From Parietaria judaica (Eukaryota; Streptophyta; Magnoliopsida; Rosales; Urticaceae), in contig OX940872.1 of NCBI GenBank assembly GCA_954871525.1, positions 26,569,746 to 26,633,745 of the forward strand: a stretch of DNA of 64,000 nucleotides, in the 5' to 3' direction. Shown here piece by piece: positions 11,144 through 24,523 of the stretch. The notes below the pieces were generated by a model. It was not told the origin of the DNA and made no database searches. It saw only the letters and a program-made list of their open reading frames with translations. The position numbers were made by a program, and so were the translations under genes. Every line of letters begins with the position of its first letter. Position 1 is the stretch's first letter.

Positions 11144-11495
11144 TAAAGAATTGTAGCAGCATAAATACTTCTAAACCATCCATACATACAAGCATATTCT
11201 CAAAAATGAAAAAAATTGACAATATAGTACTTAAATTGTTAACACTGTCGTTTTACCCTCGCGAAAAGAGAAAGCTTTAAAGACATCGTCGTGTCACCTT
11301 CGATGTTTCTCGATCATCTCCCCTAGAGGTATTTCCATATTCGTGTCACCTTCGATGTCGTTTTTTTTTTATATTCCGAGTTGGATGATGACATGGCAAT
11401 ATTTATAATGATTTGACCAAAATAATTGTAGCAGCATAAATACCTCTAAATACTTCTAAAAAATGAAAAGAATTGACAATTTTACTTAAATTGTA
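11144..11495 (+). repeat. Direct repeat pair flanking the lipase-exon copy
   Basis: Two copies, about 11144-11241 and 11417-11495, share ATTGTAGCAGCATAAATAC, CTTCTAAA, ATGAAAA and AATTGACAAT in order. They bracket the duplicated lipase fragment at 11263-11344, so the fragment lies within a locally rearranged block. Confidence 0.6.
11263..11344 (+). pseudogene. Copied fragment of the lipase exon 9/intron junction
   Basis: 82 bp matching 4370-4451 with one difference. It covers the last 66 bp of lipase exon 9 plus the first 16 bp of the following intron, including the donor GT. It was therefore copied from genomic DNA, not from mRNA. The single change (G at 4432, A at 11325) turns TGG into the stop TAG. 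An 18-bp piece, TCGTGTCACCTTCGATGT, is repeated again at 11341-11358. It has no coding function of its own. Confidence 0.9.
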
Positions 11496-14400
11496 ATAAA
11501 ATAAAATAAAATACTAAGCCAGCAAATAAACCATATTGAACCCGATTTTTCTGAATAAAAAAAAAAATATACTAAAAAAATTGTTAGTTTGAAAGAGTAC
11601 GTAATCCAGATACAGGTACAGCCATTACAAGTCAGTTACTATGAGACATGAATTCATGTATATGAATCAATACTTGCTCTTTTAATTTAGTGTTGTTTAT
11701 ATCATATATATCATGTGATCAATCAGAGAGTATATAAAAGAAAAAGAAAAAAAAAACACGTAAAGACATTGATCTAATATGTTTATATCATAAAGCTGCG
11801 AAAAAGGTGGGAAAAAAGAGATAAAAATTATGCGTGCTGTGTTTGTGAGCAAAGTAGCTTTAGAATTAGAGGTGAGGAGACTTTGGTTGACTAAAAAGAA
11901 TATGTCAACGGGTTTTTCTTATTAAAGTCACACTCGTTAATCCCTACTTTCTTTCCTTCAGTCATTAATTATGATTATGTTATTAATCTGTTGGTTCAAG
12001 CCCCATTAAGCATCGTCATCCAATCCAGTTTGAGTATTAATAATGAAGAATTAATGCAGATATGGAATATATATTATATTAATATTGCTCGATTTCCACT
12101 AAAGATTACCGCATGATCTGATAATTTATGTTGAACCAGACACGATGTTTCCTTCCCAGCTCGATTTCCTTTTTTAAATTTGATTTTTTTGGCCCCACAA
12201 AAATGTCATTTTAATCCGACAAATAAAGAAAATAGGAGAATAATATAAACTACATGTAGTAACTAGTAAATATAAATTGAATAAATACTAAGTAATCAAC
12301 AAAAAAATGTTGGGATTTCCTTAATCCGGCACTTAATATGTTGTATCCTAGGATAATCGCCAATTAAAAAAATAATATTTTCTAAAAATCCTGTTGTATC
12401 GATATTTTGAATCATCAAATTTCCATTGAATTTATAATTAGACATTGTGCTGGCGAAATTTCGTAGGAGTGTTCGGCAACAATGATCCAAGATATCTCTC
12501 AGTAGTGTCATCGAAGCGTAGGCTTTTCCGACAACATCTCGACACAGGTATAGATTAAATGCCTTTTGTTTTTATGGTGCAACTTCAAAATTTATGATAT
12601 ATGTCTCTTGGCTTTTGTATTCTTAATTATGTCTAAATTAACTTATATTTCTCACAAAAGTTATGTATTTTTTATTGTATATAATATATATTTGGTGAGC
12701 CTAAAAATAGAAGCTATTATAAAACATGATATACAAGCAATATTATTATCTCTTTTATTCTCTTTTATTCATATATTCTATATTTCCTTGTAGTTCTCTT
12801 TTAATTTTCACATAATAGTTTCCCTAGACTGACTTATGTGTTGAGGTTATTTAACTGGCAGTCTCACGGTGATTGATTAAAGAAATCACGTATAACTATC
12901 TAAATAATAATTAATAAGATCGGATGACCTACATTGATTAATAAAAATCAATATTGTGAATGGTCGGTGTTCTACTTTTAATCCCTAATTACACCATAGC
13001 TTAGTGGAATAATGAAAATGAAAGAATTAGGTTACTTTCCTTAAGACTTTTTCGGTGCTTCAACAATATAATAATACTTAGAGTCTTAAACATTTGGTTA
13101 CATTTAATTTCTCATTTGGTTACTGACAATCAAGATAGTGAGAGAGAGAGACGAAAACCGAACGAGGACGCCTGTAGATCGAAGAGAACAAGCGGGAAAA
13201 CTCTCCGTAATATTTAATGCATATTTATATTATATAGTTATGGGGTCGAGCCCACCAAATTACTCGCCTTGACATTCATGGAGCGTCACTAGAGAAGCTT
13301 ACACAAAGACTTGACCTTTCGGAGGCAAATAACTTTTGACTCGGGCGTCCTATTTGATTATATTGGACTTTTAAGTTTTTGAGTGATTTGACGCGTTTGA
13401 GTTTTTGTGCGCGTTTTTCAACTCTTTTTTTTAATAGCTTTTTCATCAAATTTTTCTAAACTTCTTTGTTATCGTTTTAGAACAAATCAGTTTGACCCAA
13501 ACTATATAAGCCATATTCAAGGATGATTGAGAGTTAGACTAAAAGAAATCGAAACCAAGCGTTTTACTTAATTTTTGTGACTGACAATCTGGATATTTAA
13601 TCTCCGTTGATTTGTATGTGAATCTTCGAGTGTAGGAAAAGTTGATATTCTAGATATGTGCGTCGAATTTCAATCCAATCTTGCTCATGTTTGTGCAAAT
13701 CCCCACCGCGTCGTTATATAATTCATATTTCATATCATTAGTATGATTATCTTAATTATAAGTGTAAGAAACATTGCATTGTGCAGTTTGTGTTTTGTTT
13801 TGTCATTATGTGTAACACGCGTGTTGAGTGCGTTGTTGGAACATCGGTTTTAGAAAAAACGGATAACAGATTCACCAAGGAAGATTTACCATATATGTGC
13901 ACGAAGAATCAATATGGCTCAATCAATCAGGAATATCAAGGCATGATTTGGGAATCAGAATAAAAAACAATTGTGCTGCTGGACGAGACCTCCTAGTTGT
14001 TAGGATTTTATTTGATTGCCAATCGATATTATGGTCTTGAATCATGGCATTGCTTGTTATTATTTGGTTGTCAAATTCGGACTGGATAAACTTATTGCGT
14101 GACTTATATTGGAACAATGAATTAAACAGACAAGCATGCAGATCTCTTGACAGATTCACTTGGAAGACCTTCTATAAAGCGTACACGGATTTTGTGCCCT
14201 AATTATAATTATAAAGACATGATCAACTGGACAAGATCTCCTAGCCGTTGGGAAATGATTAAGATTGTCAATCAACATTTATTAGTCGAAGATCACGGTT
14301 TTACATTTTTCTTTTCTGAAGCAGGCCGGCTATGTAACTTTTGCTGAAAAAGAAAATCAATTATAGCATAAGAGATTGCGGTTGTTTTGCTTCTCTTGAG

Positions 14401-15188
14401 TAAAAGAATTGAGCAAACGAAACTTTATTCAACCTTCATACTTCCTGTAATTAGAAATAATAATGTTATATCGATGCCTATATGAAATCAATCCAAAATA
14501 TATATATGACGAAAAATAAAACCTAAATTCACATGATCATGTTCTCATCAGTTCGTGTTAGCTCATCCAACTCATTCATAAATATTTATAAACAAAAAAA
14601 AAATAGTCATATATAGCTGCGGACTATATTGGCTTTGTGATCGTGCACTTTTGAGATGTGTTTAAAATATTAATATTTTTGTAAATATTTCATAGATAAT
14701 AGAAGACTAACAAACAACATGTGTTTCTTGCCCTAATTACTAGTACTATACTACCCATAGCTACCTATATTTTTACTTGTTCTATTAGTAATAATTAATT
14801 AGCATAATTAATATCTTATTATAAATAGCATCAAACATTAGACAAGCTTTATGTTCAAGTACTTTTTGCGTCTCTTTTTGAGGCAACTTGAATTTTTATG
14901 CTATAAATATATTGACTTAGTAGCTCCACCATGCAATATTTATTAATTTGAGGTTTGAAGTTAAGTAATCGTGGGTTATTTGTAAATTATAATTGGAGAT
15001 TAGTGGAATCATATTTTGACAATTTTCGTGTCACATAATGACAATACCATGTTTTCTATTAGGAGGCATATAATATTAAAAAATCCATTAAGAAATGACA
15101 AATAATTGTTTTCACCAAATTCAAATGCAACCTCCCATCTCCCATGTTATCGCATTAATCAGTGGACGTGTCCTTTTGCCATTATATA
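11496..15188. other. AT-rich intergenic DNA
   Basis: No gene recognised. Short open frames here lack any family motif. It contains the diverged tandem repeat at 13866-14290. A stretch at 13140-13560 with somewhat higher GC may be old LTR or transposon sequence, but I could not find ends or target duplications. Confidence 0.4.
13866..14290 (+). repeat. Diverged tandem repeat, period about 250-285 bp
   Basis: Landmarks recur in order. CAGATTCACC (13868) matches CAGATTCACT (14152), and GGACGAGACCTCCTAG (about 13981) matches GGACAAGATCTCCTAG (about 14230). The text after the second landmark, ending in a CAATCGATATTA/CAATCAACATTTA-type match, also recurs. The origin is unknown. Confidence 0.45.
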
Positions 15189-15199
15189 TACCGAAATAG

Positions 15200-15406
15200 G
15201 CAACCAAGTTTGTTTGACATAGTCATAACTCCAATACATACATATTTAAGAGGTCAGGGATTCAAACCCCGTAAAACTCAAATAAGTGTTCCCTTTACAG
15301 ATTGTAAACTTGTCTAATATTGCTACTTGTTCTTATACCAAATATATCTTGTAATGCGAGAACGCATTGTAACCTTGGCCGATATTATCACCCCTATTAA
15401 AAAAAA
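15200..15406 (+). mobile_element. tRNA-derived SINE, copy 1
   Basis: 207 bp with a pol III B-box-like core (GGTCAGGGATTCAAACCCC), a degenerate A-box region near 15215 and a 3' A-rich tail. It is flanked by an 11-bp near-perfect duplication, TACCGAAATAG at 15189-15199 and TACGGAAATAG at 15407-15417. The 3' half matches the element at 58941-59140 (shared ACTTGTTCTTA, ATATATCT and TTGGCCGATA), so this is a real dispersed family. Confidence 0.75.
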
Positions 15407-15417
15407 TACGGAAATAG

Positions 15418-16332
15418 ACAGATCTATACAAAATTAAGAATTGATCAGTTGTTTTTTTTTTTACTCAAAACTAACTGTACCAAAGACTTTACTTTTATAA
15501 CTAAAATTTAGTCTTAAATTTGATTTTCAACCATGTTGATCTCTGTATTTATAGTTTGTATATATATTATGAACTTTTAAATTTAGTTAGAAGTATATTT
15601 TATTTATTTTTAATAAAAATAATACATAAAAGACATTTATTGTTCATAAGAAAAATAAACATTTTTATTTAACAATTGCATATATAAAATATGTTTTTAA
15701 AAACTAATTAATTTAATTATTAAATAAAGTATTCGGTCAAAACAAGTCTTCGATAAACGTTCTCCAAGTTGAATCCAAATACCGAAAATTTAGTGCGGTC
15801 TTACTAAACCAAAGATTTCGTTTTATGGACGGACCTCATTATTAGATTCTTAAAGTCTTTGGTATCAAGACTTTTGATCCATCGATTCAGTTTTTATTTT
15901 ATTTTCTTTTTTTTACACTCCAAATTAAAGCATATTATAATTTAATATATATGTGTATATATATATATATAATGAATAAGTCAAATAGTAGGACCCAGGT
16001 ATCCTCTAACCTTCATAGAAGCGTTCTCATCTAAATAGTTAATGATATTTTGTTATTACCAAACTACTCATAATTAGCGACTTTTGCTATTAAGATTTAA
16101 TGGGGTCGGAAACTGATGACGATTGGGAAACAGCATTAATATATAATTAAATTGTCTTTGTATTGATCAACTACTATAAATCATTCTTTGACTTTATATC
16201 ATATTTTAATGCAGCCACCAGTTAAACAGTGCAGCTTATACATATATAGTAGACTGCTAAATGCTTGACCAACTGAACCCAAATAGTCAAGTCTACACAA
16301 CACTTATCATACGTACATTAAATACACATCTA

Positions 16333-16371
<39 letters not shown>

Positions 16372-16755
16372 TGTTTATATGAAAAATAAAACTATACGGA
16401 ACATACGGTTTCTACGGAACCCAATGCAATCATAGTTTCAATTTATACTGACAGCTAGAAGCCTCGAATACCAAATAAGACAACATATAAATATTTATAT
16501 TCATTATAAGAAATCAGTCCAATTTTATCGCTAAACTTTTATAAATTAATAAATGAATTTTATTATATTATCGAAGTTATTTTATTAATTTATCTAGGGA
16601 TAATTTAATTATATCAGTTAGAGTCGGTATCGAATATCAATTTAACGAGCTTCTACACTATTATTTGTCGGCTTTTGTGATCACGTTTAGCCTTATGCTA
16701 TGGCTAAGGAGGTCAAGACTATACATCGTACGATTCATATACGTATACTCATACA
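15418..16755. other. AT-rich intergenic DNA with an AAT microsatellite
   Basis: No gene. It holds an uninterrupted (AAT)n run at about 16333-16372 and a short TA run near 15955-15972. Confidence 0.5.
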
Positions 16756-16760
16756 TGAGA

Positions 16761-17396
16761 TGTTGAAATTTAATATGTGAATCAATTATCCAATAAATGA
16801 TCATTAATGACAAAGTATGTTGTCAAGAGTGTTGTCTTTTGGGTCAAAAGTCACTTTCTGAAGGGTTGCAACTTTTAGTGAAGTGGTTATTGTTTGGTAG
16901 TTATTTTTCTGAAGGGTTGCAACTTCTAGTGTAGTAGTTAATTTTCCAAAGGGTTGCAACTCTTAGTGAAATAGTTATTTGTTTGGTAGTTATTTTTCCG
17001 AAGCGTTGACACTTCTAGTGAAGTAGTTATTTTTGCATTCGAAAAGACACGTTGAAGATGTTGTATTACTTGAGGCTAACAGTCACCTTCTGAAGGGTCG
17101 CGACTTCTGTAAAGTGCTTAGTTCTTCTATAAATACATGTGTAGATTTCAAAAGAAAACATATCTTGAATTCTCGGAATTCGCTCCCACTCTCTACAATT
17201 TCTAGAAAAACTGTTCTTGCCTATTTCGTGCTTCACAAACGTCTTGTGCAGTACGAATTAAGGCTTGCCGTATCCTACGTATTCTAGCGTTGTAGACCTG
17301 TAGACGATTTTGGAGGTGCTCAAAATACTATAAGAAAAGCGTACTTAATGCGTGATTTAAGCCCGGACATCTTTGATCTCCAAAAATTATCCAACA
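16761..17396 (+). mobile_element. Solo LTR, family A copy 2
   Basis: 636 bp, TGTTGAAAT...ATCCAACA, flanked by a perfect 5-bp duplication TGAGA (16756-16760 and 17397-17401). A TATAAATA lies at 17128-17135, and the TATA-to-end distance (about 268 bp) equals that of copies 1 and 3. The U3 part contains three to four imperfect copies of a unit with GAAGGGTTGCAACTTCTAGTG-like text and GTAGTTATTTTTC (16858-17030), which expands it relative to copy 1. No internal retroelement genes are attached. Confidence 0.82.
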
Positions 17397-17504
17397 TGAG
17401 AATTGGTATTTTTGTCATTTGAAAAATTAATTACTTCTTGTTGGGTCTAAAAGACTAATTAAAATTAAGTTTGATGGATCTATTTATGATACAAGATCAA
17501 CTAA

Positions 17505-20500
17505 TCTATATATATATAAAAGCAAAATCACAAGTGGATGACATGGCATCTTAGAATGGAAGAATGAGAGAAATCCAATTTTCTCAGATTTTGTATTTTC
17601 TTTTTTACAATATAAAAACAACATTACCTCATTAATTTTATTAGAAGAGTGGTGCATGCACGTATTATTATTATTATTAATGATATTAAGTATAACGTTA
17701 ACTTTACATACAGATTTTCTCTTTAATAATAATAAAAACAAAAGACTTTGGATATTCCCTCATTAATCTCTTCCACAAGCTGATTGTCTCTAAAATTAAT
17801 AACGTTTTTTTAAGTGACAATGTTATTATGAACAATGTCTGACGCTAACATTTCTAAGTGACCTTTCATGTATCTCCCTAAAATTTTCATAAAACCTTAT
17901 CGTGACCTCTCTTGCTTGCAGCCACTGCCTCATCACTCTCGCACTGCGCTCAGATGATTCATCTCCCGAAGACTCATCAGACTCAAGAAAACTCCTTCAG
18001 TATGTAGATAATTTGCTTTATTAATTTGAATCAATGTCTTACTGTGTTGGATTTTAGTAGTGCCGTGTTTGTGAATTTTTGTGTTCACCACCCCTCGCTG
18101 GACCTCAATTCTCCAGTCCTCGCTTCACGTGGGATTTCATCACCTTATCTGAGTTGATCATACGCTCTTCAAACCTCAATTCTGCGATGTGTATGTATAT
18201 TTAATCCTTCATTTCGTTGTGCGCGCTTTACATCTTTGAACTTCAGGTTTTCATTTTGCACTGTTAATGTTTTGATGATATGGTCTGCTAATGGTTTTTT
18301 TTTTTAATTAATTAATTATGTTCAGGGCTGAGTTTAGGTTTTGAAGAAACATGATTTGTATAGTAACAAACTTTTTTGCATTCATTTTTGGGGTGTAAAT
18401 TTAATGTTCAGTTTCTTATGTGATGAATACAAACACCATTTTTTAACCGTCACTGACATATTTCTTATTATTTGATTGATCTCCACACACAGCGAGTGAG
18501 TTCCACCGTGCAAAGTCTTCCCTGGCGGAGGCAATTCTTAGAGATTGGTTCCACTGAGTATCATAATTCATAGGCCATGGATCAAGGTTTACTATTTGAC
18601 TTTTTCGCTTCAATTCATTATATCACAGTCTATGGAAATTCTCAATGATTGTTTCTTATACGATATAATACTCATGCTAAATGAATGAATTTAAACTTTA
18701 TAGCCCCGCTCTGTTTTTGACTTAATAAGTCTTTTTTAGATTCATTTATCACCATATTTATATGTAGTTAGTACTTATTGTTGATTGAAAATTCATAATT
18801 ACTCACTTTTATGTATTTTGCTATAGCAAATTCAGACATGATTTTTTTCGTTTATGCGGGGTGAATCTGTCTTTAATATAGTTTCATAGTGTAATTTTTT
18901 TTGTTTAGTCTTTGCGTAGAAAGACAGAGGCATTGTTCTTTGTGAGAGAGTGGAACAATGTTAAGCTTGATTAATATCATCATATTAGCTGTTTTTAATG
19001 TTTTATCTCTACATGTTGTGTTTTGGCCAGCATTTATATATTTCAGATGGTTTCTATGGCCAAGCATAATTATATGTTTCTGAAAGCCGATTAAGAGCGA
19101 AGAAGACATCCACAATATAAAGCCATACTTGAGCACTGTTTAATTCCTCAACTTTGAATGTGATTTCTCAGCCATAATCGTACTCATTCATATATATCAT
19201 CTTTCAATTTTGGCATACAATACAAGGGTCTTTAAATAATTAGAGATGAAGTTATTGCAAGAGTTTTGGAGGGCAATTGTATTAAGAGTTTGTCATTAGT
19301 TATATATGACGTTGGACCAACAATTTAGTATGGATCATTTTTCTTTTTTCGTTCTATTGATGGGTTTTCGTGATAATATTTTTTATTGTTACTTTGACGG
19401 AGTATCTAAACCCCTTAACTAACATTAGTTGTTGGTAGTGGTTGTATTTTCCTCCTTTCCTCTGCTATATCGGGTGGTTTTTGACAAGGATATGTGGTTC
19501 TTCTGAGTATTACATATCGTTCCTTCTCTCATCTTCTCTCTCTCTTATTTTTGTTTGTGTACTAGATGTACAGATGGAGTCTTATAACAAAACAAAAAAA
19601 AAATGTGGTTTTCAGAAATTTTATCTATCTCCACTTATTCATATTTTTAGCGAGGAAAATACTGTTTTAATGTTGTTGAAACAATGATCAGAAAAATAGC
19701 ACTTGACACATATGAGTCTCAATTGTTATTTTTTAGCCTATTAAGAATGTGAATTTAAGAATTTGCTAATTTGCTCATTTCTTCAAGGTTTCCAACACAA
19801 TAATTAATTTATTTTTGTGTATTTAAGTTAAGGATAACTTACACATTTAAATTTCTTACCTATATATAGATAGATTATATATATTACATCATATTTAAGA
19901 ATTAAATCGACAACTATGTCAACAACTGTTCAAATTGCTGTGAATGTTTTATTTATTCAGATTACTAATGTTAGATATATACATATATATATATACAATC
20001 TAAAGCATTTACCGTTAGAAACTTAGATATATAGATATACATATATATATATATATCTAAATTCATATATATTATTTTCATCACCGTTAGAAATTATCAG
20101 TAAACTTTAGGTATGATGTCACTTTTTTCTTCTACTGTTTTCATGTGACAAACTAAATGGCTTAGCGTTGCAATATTTTAATATTATACCTCTTTGTTGT
20201 AGAAAATTTGTGTCGCAATTGCCCGCCCAGTAAGAAAATCTTGGAGAAGGAAATAAAAATCACTCTAAAATGTGATCAAAATTAAGTTACGATTCAAATT
20301 CTATTAAAATAGTTATTTTTCTTGGATCCATAGAAAAGAACTTAGAAGCATCATATTTTATTTGTTTCATTAAAATCGTCCAAATATTGCATGAAAGAGT
20401 TGTTGCGTGATGCCATAAAACAAGCAACTGACACCAATTCATATTGATTATAATTTACTTCTCAAGTCTTATAAGAATCAATTTCATATCGAATATATTG

Positions 20501-21060
20501 AATTGTTTATTGAATTATTCATTTTTCTCCATCCTTTTGGTCTTATATACTATTATTGTTTAAGTGTTTACAATTTTGGTCTATAAAAGTAATATGTAAA
20601 GGGACAATGCTCAGAATTAATAATTAAATTGAATTGATTGTCATTGTCATTTTCATCTATAAACTTCATTTAAAAAATAAAAAACATAAGACAAGTCGCG
20701 ACGCATCGCGACGGTTATTTTCCCGATTTTGGCGATTCGACTCGCGATGCATCGTGACATCGCGAGTTGCAGCTATTGCACTCACTTAACAAATGTGATA
20801 TCAAAGTTTTAGTTAGCATTCGAATTCACCGTTTTTCCTTGACCGATTTTCGGCACTTTGTTATTCTTACATAGATTAATTTCAAAGTTAACATTTTAGC
20901 TTAATTGAAGTTTTAGTTATCTTTTCTAAATATGTATTGTAATATTCAATAATAAAGAATCGACAAAAAATATGTCTTTGAATTATAATAAACAATAAAA
21001 TAAATTAATTTATTCAATATTTTTAACGCCACCGCGCGAAGCGCGGTGCCAATCCACTAG
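17505..21060 (+). mobile_element. Non-autonomous Helitron, 3.56 kb
   Basis: Starts 5'-TCTATATATATATAAAAG after an A (17504) and ends ...CCAATCCACTAG before a T (21061). It therefore sits between A and T without a target duplication, as Helitrons do. Twelve bases before the end is a GC-rich hairpin: CACCGCGC (21030-21037), GAA loop, GCGCGGTG (21041-21048). The interior lacks any Rep/helicase frame. Blocks at about 17900-18000, 18090-18190 and 18490-18590 have higher GC, with CT-rich and splice-like text. They may be captured host fragments (5' UTR or exon pieces) that I cannot identify. The same termini recur in the element at 39548-44588. Confidence 0.85.
20690..20775. repeat. CGCGA-rich inverted-repeat cluster in the Helitron
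   Basis: Several copies of CGCGACGCATCGCGA/CTCGCGATGCATCG-type text face each other across about 80 bp in otherwise AT-rich DNA. The role is unknown. It could be subterminal repeats of an older nested element. Confidence 0.4.
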
Positions 21061-24000
21061 TTGTTAATTAGGCTACTCGTTGCAGTACGTACGTAATGGA
21101 CTATGAAGAAATCTTTGCACTCGTTTGCATTTATTCGCTTTCTATTCGTAGTTGCTTCTGCTTGTAGGTGGATATCATCTCAAATGGATGTAACGAATAC
21201 ATTTAGCCTTTTTTTTTAAATTAAATTTTCCCTAAATCAAATAATGTAATTATGAAAAACGAGATAAAGGAAGTTCCCCAACTCATAACTCATAGCATTG
21301 GAGTGAAATAAGTAGCTCAAGTAACCTCGATGATAAAAAAAATTTAAAATACAAATAACAAAAATTCATGCAAAAGAGGGATAACCCGATAAAAAAAGAA
21401 AAAAAACATAAGAGAATGAAGAGAGAAAGAGAAAGCGAAGAGAAAGAAAGTGAATATTTATATGAAATACTTAAAAGGTATTATAGTCCAAATATTGTTC
21501 ATAATGTTATATTATTAATTATAAAATCTTAAGTTGTTATTTTATCAATTAGTGACAAACTTATTAGTAATTTATCAAATTTCTCAATAATAATGTCATT
21601 ATTAACGCGTAATCCTCTTTTGTTTGTCACATTTTAAACACAGCCTACGACTCTAATTTATATTATATTTTGTTCTCCCTGTTTATCTCTTCTGAATTTT
21701 GTAATCTCTTAAGAGACAATCGGCAACGGTTACTTGAGATTTGTTGCCGATAATCGGCGAGCAGTCGATGACTGGTCTCAACTTTTCTAACACTGTATTA
21801 TTTGTCCTTACAAGAAAATAAATCAATAACCTAGAGTAATTTAGTATTAAAGAAATATGATTTAATACGTAAATAAAATTTATTAACTTATCAAGATATT
21901 AACCTTTTTTTCTTCTTCTTCTTCTTCTTATTTATTTTTTTATTTTTTATTTATAACTAACATATCACAATTGATAGAGATATCAATCATCCTAAGCCGA
22001 TTAACCTAAATATCAATCAAACTGACAAAAAATATCACAATTATTAACGTAATAGACAACGTGCCTATGTAATAATAGAGATTAAAAACACGTTTGCAAT
22101 CGCACTTTTCTTTTGTATATTAAACGGCGCATGGATTTAGGTATAGTAGCATTAAAAAAAAATAATAAAATTAGTCACAGAACTCACGGCTTTTTCTCTT
22201 TAATTTCTTGCCAAATGGCCTTATATCACAATCACACTATCTATCTTTTCCCGGGACAATTATTTATGCTTGACTAGGGGTGTAAAAAAAAAACCTAAAC
22301 CGAATTTAAAACCGATAACATTAGTTTACTGATTTTTTCACTACAAAAAAAATTTATGTTTTTTTTTTAAAATACCAAACGATTCGGTTTAAATCGCTAC
22401 CGCTTTTTGTTAAATGGTAGCGGTTACGGGTTTCACGGTAAAAACCGCTACCGATTACCGATTAACCCGATAACAAATTTGTATGTTTTTATACATTTAA
22501 AAATAGATAATGTAAGACTTTTAGCATTCATATCTATATGACAATGTTTTGGCATGAATTTTCTCATTCATTGATTCATTAATTCATTAAATCTTATTTT
22601 ATTTTGAACAATTTTTGTTGTTAGTGCAATTATTTCTTCATGTTTGAATAAGAATGAGTAAATGTCAAGAGAACTGACTCTATTTGAATTATTTCATCAA
22701 TTAGTTCTTTTTTTATAGTTTAGGTTATGTAGTACTAATTTGTTTTTATAAAAAATATGATGATTATATTGTGTTTCATAAAAATGCGGTTAAAACCAAA
22801 GTTAAACCGAATTTAAAGTCTATATATCGGTAATTGGTAAAATTGGTTTTAAATTTCAATAGCCTGGCTTTCGGTTCTAAAATTGGAAAAACCGAAAAAT
22901 GCGGTAATCTATATAATTAAGTATGAAAATCGAACTGAAGACTCGTTTGTTCACATCTCTTTTGGTTAATCTACGTGTATATATATTACGGAGATATTTA
23001 TGGTAAAAATATACAAAGTTGGGTAGATTGAGGCAATATGTAGACGTAGATGATGATTTTTTTCTTCGACGTCATAAAAGTATACAAAGTTAGGTCTATT
23101 CGGGTACTACAGTATTTTATTTTTTCAGCTGAAAAGTATAGTAAAATAAAAAAAATATCCAATCCAATTTTTGTTTATACATTAACATGTAGTTGACATG
23201 GGATGCTTACGAAAGAAATATATACAAAGTTTGGTTAATTGGGCAACAGGTATGCAATTTTTTTTTTTTTTTGCGGCAGAAGTATACTATATTTTTGAAA
23301 ACCGTTGGACGAGTTTTCTATATCTCATCCTCATTGACGATGGGTGTAACAAAATTCAAAAATGCGGTTCAAGACCGCATCCGGACCTTAAGTACTTTTA
23401 AGAAAGATTAAAGATCAATAGGAGTGAAAGCGAGCCCAAAACTAATATTTTCTTCCAAATCCTAAAGCCATATATATCGAGATTCTGGGTTTTAAAAAAA
23501 TAAAACTTGATCCGGTTTTAAAAGCTAAACTAAACCAAATTTTCATATTTGGGTTTTAAATAATTTTTTAGCAATAGAACTCGGATGTAAAACCCGGATT
23601 CAATCATTTTGTAAAAAATTACGTTTACCACCCACTTTTTGCCCCGATTTTATTTTTTTATAAGCGGATTCCTTTGGGTTAACCTATATTTTTTTAGTTT
23701 TGTTATACCCCTATTTAATGAGTTAACGAGGCTAGGATACATAGCAAACTAAGTGGCGTAGGCCAGAATTTCATTTCAGGCGAACCACATAGCATATTTC
23801 AATTGATTTTTTTTAGAATATGTAAACAAACAAAAATCGTAAACAACTATATTAAAGCGACTATTAGACATATAAATAGATAATACTACTTTTCAAAGGA
23901 TAGTAGAATAAATTTATCGAGTCAAGTGGGGAGAAAGAATGAGAAGACTCGAATCAAATTCTGAATAATAAATAGATAATATTACTTTTCAAAGGATATT

Positions 24001-24523
24001 CTATAATATTTTTTTACAAAACTTTATATATGTACTTGGTTTACATGCTCATATATATACGATCATTAATGAAAAAAGATAACCATAATTTCACTGTTTT
24101 ATAACTTCGTCGTTCCGAGTTGACCTAATTTTGCCCACCAATTCCAATAGTATGGCAGAGAAAGCACAAGAGAATGACGTGTATGATGAAAGCAAAGAGT
24201 GATATGTGCATGAAGAAAGGGAGCGAGACTTGCACGTGTTTCATTCACCTTATTGTAAAGTTAAAAGTATATATGGTCGGTTATCATATATATATATATA
24301 GCTTTGTTGCCATATCGCTAGTTCGCTCGCTCTCACTCCGCGTATCTCAGTGGGCTCCATATATGCCCAAACAAGTCCTTCATTTTCTTTCGGGAAATCA
24401 TTCATACAATTACATGTAGTCATCGACTCATCGTCTTTTTTCATTATTCTATTTTTTTTTTTGTCAATATCTATTTTTTATTACATAATTTATTCTTATT
24501 CCACTCTTACAAATAATAAAATA
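21061..24523. other. AT-rich intergenic DNA with degenerate repeats
   Basis: No supported gene. 22275-22930 is a low-complexity dispersed repeat rich in ACCGAA/AACCGAT/GGTTTT words, of the kind often left by degenerate plant retroelements. 23340-23720 is a related block (CCGCATCCGG also occurs at about 55585). A promoter-like TATA run lies at 24285-24300, but no gene follows it. Confidence 0.4.

Noticed and set aside
24350..24372. Text TGGGCTCCATATATGCCC resembling miR160.
   Set aside because: At least two internal mismatches to the miR160 sequence as I recall it, and no complementary arm nearby to form a precursor.
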